The notes beneath the pieces were generated by a model that was not told the origin of the DNA, made no database searches, and saw nothing but the letters and a program-made list of their open reading frames with translations. Both the position numbers and the translations under genes were made by a program. Of a DNA stretch of 64,000 nt, positions 1-10,795 are shown in pieces (position 1 is the first letter of the stretch; each line of letters starts with the position of its first letter). The DNA is from Paratinospora sagittata (taxonomy: Eukaryota > Streptophyta > Magnoliopsida > Ranunculales > Menispermaceae), in the NCBI GenBank assembly GCA_035771175.1, contig CM069597.1, positions 12,187,001 through 12,251,000 on the forward strand. The letters run 5' to 3'.

Positions 1-639
1 ATTATCTTGAACCCATAACCTAATTTTTTACTTGTAAGAATGCAACTTATTTTACTTTCAAGAGGGGAATAGATTTGTTTTACGGGAGTAATTAGATGTG
101 ATACTTAATTGCTTAAACAGTTTTAAAATATCAAGATGCATGTGATCGCTTCTCAAATGAATTGGCTAAGTAGTTCAGTGTGCACTGTGATTTCTTGTGG
201 TTATCAAGTTCTTTAACTTACAAACAACAAATATTTAATAGAAGTATTCTGTAAGGTCTCTCTCATCTATATTGAAATTAATAAATATGTTTGGGGCACT
301 CTTCCGAGTTAAAGACTTTCATAGCGTAGGTCACTTAGAGGAGGAAGTATCGCATCCAAACTCATGAGACAGATTTAGAAACTCGACTGACTGTGGGCCT
401 TGGAGGCGGGACCATTCTTGTCAATCCGTTGGTGTGAGAGTTAGTAGGTTCCTAAGGGGCCCGACACCTTACGGGTGGGGATACGAGGCTTAAGGGCACT
501 TGTTTCTGGTAAAAAAAATAAAATAAAATTGAAATTAAAAATTGAACTTTGTTTTTCAACACGAATAACTAGTAGTTGTAGTCTTTTTGTTCCACTAATT
601 TTGCATATTTACTTGAACCTAGGTCGTCAATCATCTTAT

Positions 640-951
640 TTCATCGAGAGCCATTACTGAATGGCTACAGAAGTATGCCATGAAGCAGCTGCCATGTGCT
701 CAAGCTTTTCACAGTCAACTTGAAGATGATGAAGCAAAATGTTCCGTTGATTAATTCACTTCTCAAAATGTTGGTGTCGACATTGACGATTTCTCAGAAA
801 AGAAAGATATATCAGCCCCGTTTTACCTTATCATATGAGTATCTGTTTCAAATATGCCAAGCTATTGATGCTGATGCAAGATCTGGTCTTAGTGCTGAGC
901 TTGGACTGAAGGCCATGCTCATGAGTATACCACCAGCAGCTATAAGGCCAT

Positions 952-955
<4 letters not shown>
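640..955 (+). pseudogene. URB1-like (nucleolar pre-ribosomal-associated protein 1) exon fragment
   Basis: Two overlapping reading frames together give a protein-like stretch. From about 641 one frame reads 'EWLQKYAMKQLPCAQAFHSQ' and onward, meeting a stop near 751. After a frame change near 835 another frame reads 'SYEYLFQICQAIDADARSGL' followed by an AELGLKAMLMSIPPAAI-like segment ending near 940. The composition and the 'AELGLKA.LMS.PP' pattern resemble the C-terminal part of plant URB1/NPA1, a nucleolar factor for 60S ribosome biogenesis. The assignment is from memory of the family and is moderate. The in-frame stop and the frame change mean it cannot be translated as one exon. A CT microsatellite follows directly. 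A second exon-like piece of the same protein lies at 2383-2837. Confidence 0.42.

Positions 956-1009
<54 letters not shown>
954..1009. repeat. (CT)n microsatellite
   Basis: An almost uninterrupted CT dinucleotide run directly downstream of the URB1-like exon fragment. It produces an artificial Ser-Leu run in one frame and should not be read as coding. Confidence 0.95.
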
Positions 1010-1011
<2 letters not shown>

Positions 1012-2382
1012 GCTATTGTTATTTGATATAATATCTAATATTCTTCTTTGCATGGATGATTGAAGTTTAGTGTTTGATAATATTAGTAAAATATAGTATC
1101 AAAACAATCTGTTGAAGATCATTTTCCATACACTCTTCACTCGTATGAAGCACTCAAATCCGCACACCCACATATCCCATAAACTGTTCACTATAAAGAT
1201 CCCAGTGTTTTGTTTTTATTCATAGTATAAAAGGAGCAGACCCCTAGTTTGTCGAAACACTTACTAAACTTAGGACTCCTACATGTAATGACAACAAAAT
1301 TTGAGTTCAAATGAAATATTAATCACCAAAATAGGAACAATAAATCATAAGATGCTCTTGATCCTCCATTATGTTAGTAGATCTTGAAGCAAACTTGCAC
1401 TCTGTTCTTGTACTGCAGTCAGCAAAGTATTTCTTAAAATTATATATAAATTATCAATAGGAGGCTAGGAGCATTACATAAGGATCCCATCTTACCTTCA
1501 TGAGCCCATAACTTGCTTCGTGCCAACGACATTTTGAATTCAAGGTTCCTAGAGAAATAATGTTCCATAACACAATTAGAGTTTTGCTTTTTGATATTGT
1601 TCCATTGGTTAAAGAAATTAGAGAAGGTGGATTCATAGTCAGATTTTGTCAAATTGTTTTGTTGAATTTCTATATTTTCTAAATGAAGTTTAAATCAAAA
1701 TCTATAGCATTTTGGTGAGTTTTGTCGACTTGTCATACCTTGGTGACCCGCACATACTACTCAGCCCTGCCATGTCACCCCAAAATCCACTCCTGTATTG
1801 CTCTCTACTTGGTCCACACACGTGAAAACCAGCAGCTTTCCCATCTTTTTCTTCTATGCAAATAGATACTGACAAATTCCCCACTAGGTATCAACCACCT
1901 TCATTGTTCGAATGTTCCATGTTAGAAGAATACCTCCTGCCCTTCCTTCAGCTCGTAATATAATCCATTCCTTATATTTGCAACTCCACAAGCTTCCTAC
2001 AAATCCTCCCAGCTTCTACTCTTGATTTCTTGAAATGCAAACTATGTCCGGCTGTTCTTTTTTTAAAATTACAATGATTCCTCCTCTTTGCCCCACTATC
2101 TCTGAGGTTCCAGGAGAAAATCTTCATCTTGAAACGCCATTGCCCCTTCTGTCTTTAGTTGAGTCTCAATTTATACCCGATTGAAGTTTCCTCAAAACTT
2201 TTTTCCTTTTTTTTGTATTGGTGGTTGTTGGCCTTCTTGTCCATTTGCTTTTTGCGGCTTCATCACGACTTTCATCTTCCTCAGGAAGCTCCCTAATGTT
2301 TAAATTTTAAATCCATATGAGTTTTGATGTTCTTGCCATAATCTTTTATTTATTGAAATATGTTTTCCATGTTTTCACACAG
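1010..2382. other. Intron-like or intergenic stretch, no gene recognised
   Basis: AT-rich sequence between the two URB1-like pieces. The only open frames are short and unlike any family I recognise. If both exon pieces belong to one gene relic, this is its intron. It ends in a good acceptor (…tttcacacag) at 2382. Confidence 0.4.
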
Positions 2383-2837
2383 GATAAGACAACTTTCAGA
2401 GCAGGTTAAGTGGGGAATTTGCACTGCATCAAAGCCATACTCGAAAGGGAAAGTCTCTCTAATACAAAGATATAGTAATTACGATAATGTTTTGGGGGAA
2501 GAACAATTTGAAGATTCTCCTATTTCAAAACTTTTGCATTGGGTGACTGCTTCAGTGATTTTAGGAGAGATTTCAAGATCTTGCAAAGCCCGCTTTGGCC
2601 TAGAAAGTTTGAATGTAAGGACTCTACAATCACTATTGAAGCATATAGAGAAAAGACTTATTGAGGCTAGGGAAATTGATTTTGTACAAGGTAAAAGTGG
2701 TGATCATTGCAATAATGAGACATTAGCTGCTATTATTTTGTACCTACAGCAGCTTCTTGGAATTAAATGTAGAGTGCTTCCATCAGTCATATGTGCACTC
2801 AGCTTATTACTCTTCTTTGATGCCTCCAATGATACAG
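2383..2837 (+). pseudogene. URB1-like exon with intact splice borders
   Basis: An open frame runs from a consensus acceptor (ttttcacacag) at 2382 to a donor (gatacag|gtatat) at 2838. It encodes about 151 residues with segments such as 'LLHWVTASVILGEISRS' and 'YLQQLLGIKCRVLPSVICAL', which resemble the C-terminal region of plant URB1 (60S ribosome assembly, nucleolus). No convincing following exon is present before the LINE tail at 3.2 kb, and the preceding exon is broken, so this is probably the surviving end of a truncated gene. Identification rests on remembered family resemblance. A profile search against the NopRA1/URB1 family would settle it. Confidence 0.5.
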
Positions 2838-3179
2838 GTATATTATTTATCTATTGGTTGATTTATGTAATACCTCCAGCACTAGCTGTTGAAGTTTTTC
2901 AACAACTTAATTTGTTGTCTTGTCATAAAATCTAGAATGTCCATGACTTTATGCCACATGCATTACTATTTTCCTACCTAGGGTAGTGTTTCTGGTTAGA
3001 TTGCTAACGTAATTTGGTTTTTGTTGCTAGTAATTTTTGTGGAAGTACAATTACAGAGGGAGATACAGTGAAAGTTGAAAGCTAAGTGTTACCAAGGAAT
3101 GAAAACTTTAGGTATTTAGACTTGGATTTTCTTTTCTTTTCTTTTTTCCTAAGAAGAAACAATGATGTATTTAGACTTA

Positions 3180-3665
3180 GATATTTAACAAGAGGAAGAA
3201 TAAGAGGTGATGTGAATCGTAGAATCAAAGCGAGGCGTATTAAGTAGAGTGCTTCTAGAGTATTATATAATCGATATATCCCATTGAAGCTGAAAAGAAA
3301 ATTTTACAAGTCCTCTTTTCATACAAAGATTTAATAAGACCACTATTAGGGTAGCCATGCTTTATTGAACAAAATATTGTGCAATAAAGAAACAACATAT
3401 TAACAAATAAGTGTGACAAAAATGTGAATGTTAGATGGATATGTGGTAAAACATTGAAAGAGCAAATTTTATATGAACGCATTTAAGAAATAGGGGTAGC
3501 TTCAATTGAAGATACATTGAGAGAAAAGAGATTAAATATAGTTTGGGCATATACAACAAAAACCATCTGTGTTAGGAAGAGTGACCAATTAATCATTAAT
3601 GGTAATGATAGGGGCTAGGGAAGACCTAAATTAACATGAATAATTCCTCTCAAAAAAAAATCATG
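3180..3665 (+). mobile_element. LINE (non-LTR) retrotransposon 3' remnant
   Basis: Broken frames match the C-terminal tail of plant LINE reverse transcriptases that follows the RT core: 'VNRRIKARRIK' near 3211, a 'VLYNRYIPLKLKRKFYKS'-like segment near 3260, then an RRSDQLIINGNDRG-like stretch and a 'GRPK' motif near 3625. Several stops interrupt it. A related tail lies on the minus strand at 24000-24660. It sits immediately upstream of the duplicated HPPK-DHPS segment, so it may mark the edge of that duplication. Confidence 0.7.
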
Positions 3666-3717
3666 GATAGAGACAATTCCAGAAAACATGGATAGAGAAA
3701 ATTGTAACTACTTATAA

Positions 3718-4984
3718 TTGGTAAGCCAAATTGCATCTTTAGCGCACATTGAAACCTGATGATGTAATCATCTATTTTCCTTCACCGTAGCTTGCTCTGT
3801 ACATCATTTTTAATACCTCGAAATCAACATTAACAGATGGATGGGTTTTAATCCTTTCCAGAGTCTAAAGGAAACATACCTGACACTCACATGAAGATAT
3901 TCAACTAAATAATTGCTTTTAAATGTCCACACAAACAAGTCATCAAGCATACCAGAGGTGATCCTTATTCACTTTTTTTTTACCATCTATATTTATGAAA
4001 TTGTGAGTTACTTAATTGTAATAAATTAGCAATTCTTATGTTTCATTGTAGAATATAGAAAAGAAAAGGTTAAAAATGAAAGTTATTCCACTCCACACTG
4101 CAGTAGCAGTAGGTCTTTCTTTCCTCCATTCGTTCTCTGATGCTGATGCCTCATTGGAAGTTCATTCCCTTCAGCAGGAAGTGGTAATTGCTACAGGTAG
4201 TAATGTGGGCAATAGAATTCACAACTTTAATGATGTCTTGAGACTAATGAAGAAGTCAGGTATTGACATCAAGGGACATGGGTGCTTATACGAGAGGAAG
4301 CCTGCATATGTGCTCGGCCAGCCGCTATTTCTTAACACAACAGTTAGAGGTTTCACTGAACTTGGTCCACATGACTTGCTTTCTGCACTTAAGAAGATTA
4401 AGAAGGATATGGGTAAAACTAATGGAATTAGGTATGGCCCAAGACCAATTGACCTGGATATATTGTTTTATGGCAAAGTTCAATATCCAATCCGGGACTC
4501 TTACTATTCCACATGAAAGAATTTGGGAGAGACCTTTTGTGTTGGCCCCTTTAATAGATTTGTTAAAATTAGCTACAGATGACGACACTGTTGCAAGATG
4601 GCAGCTGTTCAAGACAAACCGGTGGGATTTTTAAAGCATGGGAGAAACTTGGTGGTGAATCCTTCATTGGAAGAGATGGGCTAAAATGGGTTTTACCCAT
4701 TGGAAACCTTTTATTGGACTGGTCTGAGAAGACACATGTAGTGGATGTTCTTAATTTGACCCTAGATAGTTTCAATGATGGGGGGAAATTTCAATCCGTG
4801 GAAGCTCCAGTTACCCAAGTCCGGTTATTGATCTCTTAGGGAGTAGATATTATCGATATTGGTTCACAATCTACACGACCATTTGCACCTATGGTATTGG
4901 CAGAGGAAAAACTAGATAGGTTAATGCATGTCTTAAAAGTTGTTCTCAAGTTACCTGAGGTGGAAAGCAAGCTTTTATTTGTGG
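3718..4984 (+). pseudogene. HPPK-DHPS duplicate, truncated and frameshifted
   Basis: Nearly identical to the intact gene at 18788-19975, including the 5' leader intron that begins at 'ttg|gtaagcc'. The copy covers the HPPK half and about 85 residues of DHPS. It is disabled by a +1 insertion near 4476 ('tatggcaaagttc' against 'tatgggaagttc' in the intact copy), a 2-bp deletion near 4602, and a GAG-to-TAG stop at 4837 (ISEG to IS*G). Homology ends at 4984 inside the LLSVDTF segment, where Copia sequence begins, so the C-terminal half with the pterin-binding core is lost. The first ATG (4076) is kept, with an 18-bp difference just before it. The copy has about 50 bp more than the intact gene within the leader intron near 3757-3810. 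No functional enzyme is possible; a short HPPK fragment could be transcribed. Confidence 0.95.
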
Positions 4985-6605
4985 AAATAATAAATTTAGT
5001 CTTTTTAAAGATTCCAAATTATTGCCATTGGTTTTTTTCAATGATAATCTTTATAAATTAGATATCATTGTCTCTAATTATGAATCCTTATGTATTGAGA
5101 AACGTGGTACAAAACGCAAGTTAACAGAGAATTCTTCCATGTAATGGCATAAATGGTTAGGACATATCTCTAAATAGATAATACAACGACTTATGTCAGA
5201 AGGAATTCTTGACCCGCTTGACTTAACAGATTTTACAGTCTGTGTTGAGTTTATTAAGGGCAAATAGACAAACACTCTTAAATTAGGTACCAATAGGAGT
5301 TTCGGAGTCTTAGAACTGATACATATTGATATTTGTGGTCCATTCCCTATGACTAATTAGAATGGACAACAATATTTTATCACGTTCATAGACGATTACT
5401 CTTGCTATGGGTACCTATATTTAATTAATGAGAAGTCCAATCTCTGACTGTATTTAAAGCTTTCAAAGCCGAAGTTGAAAATCAATTCGATAAGAAAATT
5501 ACGGCTGTCAAATTCGATCGTGGTGGTGAATACTACGGTAGGTATGATGGATCAGGTGAACAACGTTCAGGGCCCTTTGCTTAGTACCTAGAGGAATGTA
5601 GAATCGTCCAACAATGCACAATGCCGGAAAAAACCCAGCATGAATGGTGTTGTTAAGCAACGAAACCAGACACTTAAGGACATGGTAAGAAGTATGATTA
5701 GTCATTCTTTTTTACCTGAATCACTCTGGGGAGACGCACTTAAGACTGCAGTTTACATACTCAACAGAGTTCCTAACAAATCAGTAGCTAAAACCCATAT
5801 GAGCTATGGACAGGCAAGAAGCTTAGCATTAGGCACTTGCATGTCTGGTAATGTCCAGCTGAGGCTAGGCCTTACAGGCCACATGAAAAGAAATTAGACT
5901 CAAGAACTGTGAGCTGCAATTTTGTTGGATACGTTGAGCGGTTTAGAGGTTTCAAATTTTATGACCCCTCTACACGGTCCTTCTTTGAGACAGGGAATGC
6001 AAGATTCCTTGAGGATGCTGAGTTTGGGAAGGGAGATAAAGTGAGGAATATTGTCTTTTGATGGGAAATTCATTTTTCTTCCTATAGTTGTTATTGAAAA
6101 TGATCAAGTTCTTATACCTGACATTAGTCAAGTAGCAAATCCGGAATTACAAGACAATATTCAACAACTCCCTGTCCAAAATGAAGAAGTTGCTCCTGAA
6201 GAGCAAACTCAACAACCTCAAGAAATAATGTCATTAAGGAGATCTACTAAGGAGAGGAGGAACGCAATTTCTGATGATTATGTTTTTTATCTTCAAAAAC
6301 ATGAGTTTGATATAAGAGTGGAAAATAATCCAATCAATTTCACTCAAGCCAAACAAAGTTCTAAATCCCAACAGTGGATCGATGCCATGAAGGATGAAAT
6401 GAAATTCATGAAAGACAACGACATTTGGGATATCGTCAAATTGCTTGAAGAAAAGAAACACATTGGTTGCAAATGGATATTGGAGACCAAGAGATATAAG
6501 ACTCGTCTTGTTGTCAATGGTTTTACTAAAAAAGAAGACATCGATTATAAAAAGACTTTATCTCCAATATCTTTGAAAGACTCATTCAGGACTATTATTG
6601 TCCAG
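4985..6605 (+). mobile_element. Ty1/copia gag-pol remnant, 5' part (integrase to start of RT)
   Basis: Frames broken by stops read the pre-integrase segment (WHKWLGHISK near 5142), the integrase core ('DICGPFPMTN', 'FITFIDDYSC') and its end ('[20 protein letters not shown]' at 5660). They continue into the linker (RRSTKERR at about 6238) and the N-terminus of the reverse transcriptase ('WIDAMKDEMKFMKDNDIWD'), ending at the 'KDSFRTII' segment near 6598. Missing codons and many stops show long decay. The same element resumes at 9930. It interrupts the HPPK-DHPS pseudogene. Confidence 0.9.
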
Positions 6606-7783
6606 TACCTTAGATAATGTCACAACACGATAAAACCTGAGGCACTGATAAGCCTCTACTCGAAAAGTACCTAATAAACTCATCATCATTGAACCAAAAT
6701 AAGTATTACATCATCATTCAAATATTTGATGACTTCTATCCAAAATACATACCACAAGGTTCAAAAATCCTCAACACTAAATGAAACTCAAATAATAGTC
6801 CATCAATCAATTGTTTATCATATACGGTCTAAACAAAATCATAACTATCTATGTTTTATATACATATGTATTTGTGATAGTTATATACAATTTCAAAAGA
6901 ACAAAACAATTGAAAACAAGACCCAAGTCCCGAAAATTATAAACAAAACCTACATCCAAAAATTAGAAGAAGAAGGTCACTCACACATCAAGCCTTGCCT
7001 TTTCCTTTCGGATCTAATCCTGAGAAAAGTAGGGAAAAATGGGGTGAGTTCAACTAGCTCAATGAATATTTTTCACAATAATCTCCACATATGCATTTAT
7101 ATAAAACATGCATGTCATTGGAAAATCACATTTATTAACTAAATGCATCAAGGAAATCACAATATACATGGTTCCAACTAAACATATGATTTATGCATCA
7201 TTTTCATAAGAATCAAGTATGCAAACACTTTACCAAGAAGACATGTCAGAATAACACGTGTCTTTACTTCCCCCATTAGCCAATAGGTTCAGACCGATGC
7301 ATTACCCAACACTAGTCCTCTTAATCAACCTACCCTTCCATTCTTCAGTAACGGAAAGACCATACCCACAGTGTACTAATCCAAGTAACACTGGCGGAAT
7401 ATTTTTCCGAAGAACAAGTAAGTAGAAAGATAATTCCCACCAAGGTATTTAATCCAAAATACTCATGGCAACACCAATGCATAAACTCCATGTTCGTGTT
7501 CTCAAAACATGGTGCACATATATATACTAAGATGCATACCATTCAAAAATGCAATTTCATATAAATACAATGCTATAAATGAAGAAATAAGGTGAGAAAT
7601 ACTCACAACCAGCTACAAGTCAATTAGCCAACCAAAATACACCCAATTTGGCCAATCCAATCTAATGTTCTTAAAATGAATCAAATTCACACCACATTGA
7701 TCAAATTTTAGCCGTATTTGCCCAATTGCATAAATTCCATAACATTCCCAAATATTTTGTAATTCCTAACTTAAGTCCCTACG

Positions 7784-8078
7784 TAGGGGTGAAATCGGGT
7801 CGGGTCAGATTTTTGTCCCCTTACCCACCCGACCCAATGAGGTCGGGTCATGTCGGTCGGGTTGGTCGGGTTGGCCCCCATTACATAGCCCAATTTTTTT
7901 AAAGCTTAATAACTACTATTTAAGCTTATATTAGTAATAAAATATGTTGAATTATTATGTATCCAACTTATTAAACTACTATTTAAACTTTAAAAGATGA
8001 GATTTTTCTTTATTGGAAGAACTCATATATATACAAGTCAAGTTACTCTTAAACTTGACTTATTGGAATGAGGATGAA

Positions 8079-8129
<51 letters not shown>

Positions 8130-8283
8130 TTTAAGAGGTCGGGTCGGGTCGGGTTTGCTGGGTCGGGTTTGCTCGGGTTGCTAAAAAATTAACCCAACTA
8201 ACCCGACATATCAATCAAACCCGACCCGACCCGACCCGAAATGGTCGGGTTTGGTCGGGTCGGTCGGGTTGCTTACACCCCTA
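7784..8283. mobile_element. hAT-like MITE rich in CGGGT/ACCCG repeats
   Basis: A 500-bp block begins 'taggggtgaaatcgggtcgg' and ends 'ggttgcttacacccccta'-like (actual terminal 'acacccct' then 'a'), giving terminal inverted repeats TAGGGGTG / CACCCCTA. The flanking 8 bp are tccctacg on the left (7776-7783) and tccctaca on the right (8284-8291), a 7/8 match and the target size typical of hAT elements. Both ends carry many tandem 'ggtcgggt' copies in inverted orientation around an AT-rich core with a (TA)n tract (8079-8126), so the whole can fold back. It has no coding capacity. Confidence 0.75.
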
Positions 8284-9160
8284 TCCCTACATATCTAACT
8301 TAGGCCAATTCATCAATCATCATCATAGTCTGTGTAGGAATACTACATAGCCTCACAATTCCCAAATGCACATAAACAAATCAATAATTCATGATTCAAC
8401 CCAAATTATCAATGTCCAACCTATAGGCATCCATCGTGCCCAATTTCATATTCAGCATATTAATTCAACCCAACCATGCCCAATTGCATGATTTTTATAA
8501 TATCTAGGCTTAGGCCAGAATATAGGCCAATCAACCCAATCCACAATAATTTAATTATAACCCATTCAATTTACTATAATTATCAACATTCAAGCCATAA
8601 AATTAATTATGCCTTATCATGGGGTCAAGCCAACAAATAGGCCTAACCCATAATATAGCCAATATGGGTCAATTTGGAACGTGAACAACCTAATTTATGC
8701 CTAATTAGATACAAATCAACTCAATTTCATATTTAGAAATTATAAATACAAAAGGCCCAAATTTTGGTAAAAGTCTCTAGTCAATTGGGTCAATTAAATC
8801 ATTAATCACTCTAAGCCATGTAGAATCATCACAAACCATCATAAATTCCAATTTCATACCTTAGGCATAACCCATGCCTAAATTAGGAAAAATTCTCTAC
8901 AAAGTTAATTTGTACTAATTCATGTATTCCCATCATGAAAAACCTAAATTAACATCATGAAATGCTAACATATATCCAAAATCCCAACAAAGTTCACATG
9001 CATTGACAATACAAAACCCTAGGTCCATAAATTGAGCCTAGGCCATTACAAGAGAACCCCAACAATATCTTGGTGGAAATTAAAGAAATAACCACCATTG
9101 TACTTCAAATCACCCAAGGGTTCTCCATTACAAACATGCAACCCATACCTAGGTTAAATT

Positions 9161-9192
9161 CCCCCCCCCCCCCCCCCCCCCCCCCAAAAAAA
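9161..9192. repeat. Poly-C tract followed by poly-A
   Basis: Twenty-five consecutive C residues followed by A and AAT repeats. Such a long homopolymer is unusual and a likely sequencing or assembly uncertainty. Confidence 0.9.
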
Positions 9193-9929
9193 AATAATAA
9201 TAACATATATAAAAACCTAGGTCAAAATAAAGTTAGCATCCACATTAGAGAGGGATTTTAAGAAGAAACTTACCAAAAACACCAACTTTGGTGAAGATTT
9301 GGCACAAAACACTCTCTTGGAGCACCAAAATCTATTTTCCCCTTTCTCTCCCTTCTTTCCTCTTTTCCTTCTCCATTCTTTTCTTTTTTTCTCTCTATTT
9401 CTCTCTTCCAAATCGTGAATGAGAGACAGAGAATGGGTTGGGTTTTTTTTTTTCTTTATTTTTTTTTTAATATGGGCACATGTTCTCCATGTGACACTTG
9501 GCAATTTAATACCCACATCTCATTCAACCACTTATTAAATGCAACTCTTTCTTCTTCTTTTTTCCATTAATTTCTTTTTTTTTTTCATTCCAATCAACTT
9601 ACCATCTTAAATTCTAATTTTGGTCCAAATGACCCATATATTATTAATGACACATACATTAGTATAAATGTGTTAATATGTCACTATTAATATATTGCTT
9701 TTAGTGATGTGTATTATTATCACTATTAATGTCATTAACACCAAAAATGACAATATTAATAATGATGATTATCTAAAATGGCATGCATTAGACACATCAT
9801 CATCTAAGTAATAAATAAAAATCATATATATATATATATGATCAAAATACAAGTATAACACCTACACAAACATCTAGAGTTTGATAATCTACGTCATTGT
9901 GATGTCAATTGTAAATGTAGGTCGTTACA

Positions 9930-10795
9930 GTTATGACACTAGTAGCCCATTATGATCTAGAGCTACATTAAATGGATGTAAAGACTGTGTTTCTCAATGA
10001 AGACATTGAAGAAAGAATTTAAATGATGTAACCAAAGAACTTTGTAACTGGAGATCCAAAGTTTATGGTTTGCAAGCTTAAAAAATCCATCTACGGTCTC
10101 AAACAAGCTTCCCGTCAATGTTACCATAAGTTCCATCAGTTTATTTCCTTGTTTGATTTTGAGGAAAATTATGTTGATAGTTGCATTTATCACAAATTCA
10201 GTGGAAGCAAGTATATCTTCTTGGTTTTATATGTCGATGACATATTATTAGCCTGCAACAATATAAGCTTCCTGCTCGAAACCAAGAAATTTCTTTCAAA
10301 ATATTTTGAGATGAAAGATCTTGGAGACGCCTCCTTTGTATTAGGAATTCAGATACATCGAGATCGTTCTCGGGTATTCTCGGATTATCACAAAAATGCT
10401 ATATCGATAAGGTGTTTAAAAGGTTTGACATGATAAGTTGTGCCCCAGAAAGTACACCTATTGCTAAGGGAGATAAATTCAGCTTCAGTCAATGCCCCAA
10501 AAATGAAATTGAATCTAAGAAAATGTAGAAGATTCCTTATGCATTTGCAGTAGGGAGTCTTATAAATGCTCAGGTATGTACGCGTTCAGATATAGCGTAT
10601 ATAGTTGGACTGTTAGGTAGATATCTTAGTAACCCTAGTATGGGTCATTGGATGGTAGCAAAGAGGATTATGAGGTATTTACAGAGAACAAAAGATTACA
10701 TGCTTTAGAGGTTGTCGGGTATTTCGACTCCAATTTTGCGGATACCTAGATACTAAGAGATCCACTTCAGGCTATGTTTACCTGCTTTCAAGATG
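9930..10795 (+). mobile_element. Ty1/copia RT-RNaseH remnant, 3' part
   Basis: Continues the element from 6605. 'LVAHYDLELH' is followed by a stop in place of Gln and then 'MDVKTVFLNEDIEE'. The best open part (10065-10430) carries 'KLKKSIYGLKQASRQCYHKF', the catalytic 'LYVDDILLA' and 'FEMKDLGDASFVLGIQIHRD'. RNaseH-like sequence decays after 10450 and ends near 10795. No LTR is recognisable, so the element is truncated on this side. Confidence 0.9.

Larger units (their letters stand above)
6606..9929. mobile_element. 3.3-kb non-coding insertion inside the Copia element
   Basis: The Copia RT frame stops near 6605 and continues at 9930 ('MTLVAHYDLELH'), so this block was inserted later. It has no long ORF. 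On the minus strand its right edge reads TGTAACGACC and a candidate left edge (6618) reads …GTGACA. That gives TG…CA termini like a long gypsy LTR, so a solo LTR is one explanation. I could not see a convincing 5-bp target duplication, and about 15 bases (6603-6617) remain unexplained. It contains a hAT-like MITE (7784-8283), a poly-C tract (9161-9185) and TA repeats. Confidence 0.55.

Noticed and set aside
9217..9516. Lys/Glu-rich minus-strand ORF
   Set aside because: Low-complexity translation of a pyrimidine-rich stretch; no start context or homology.
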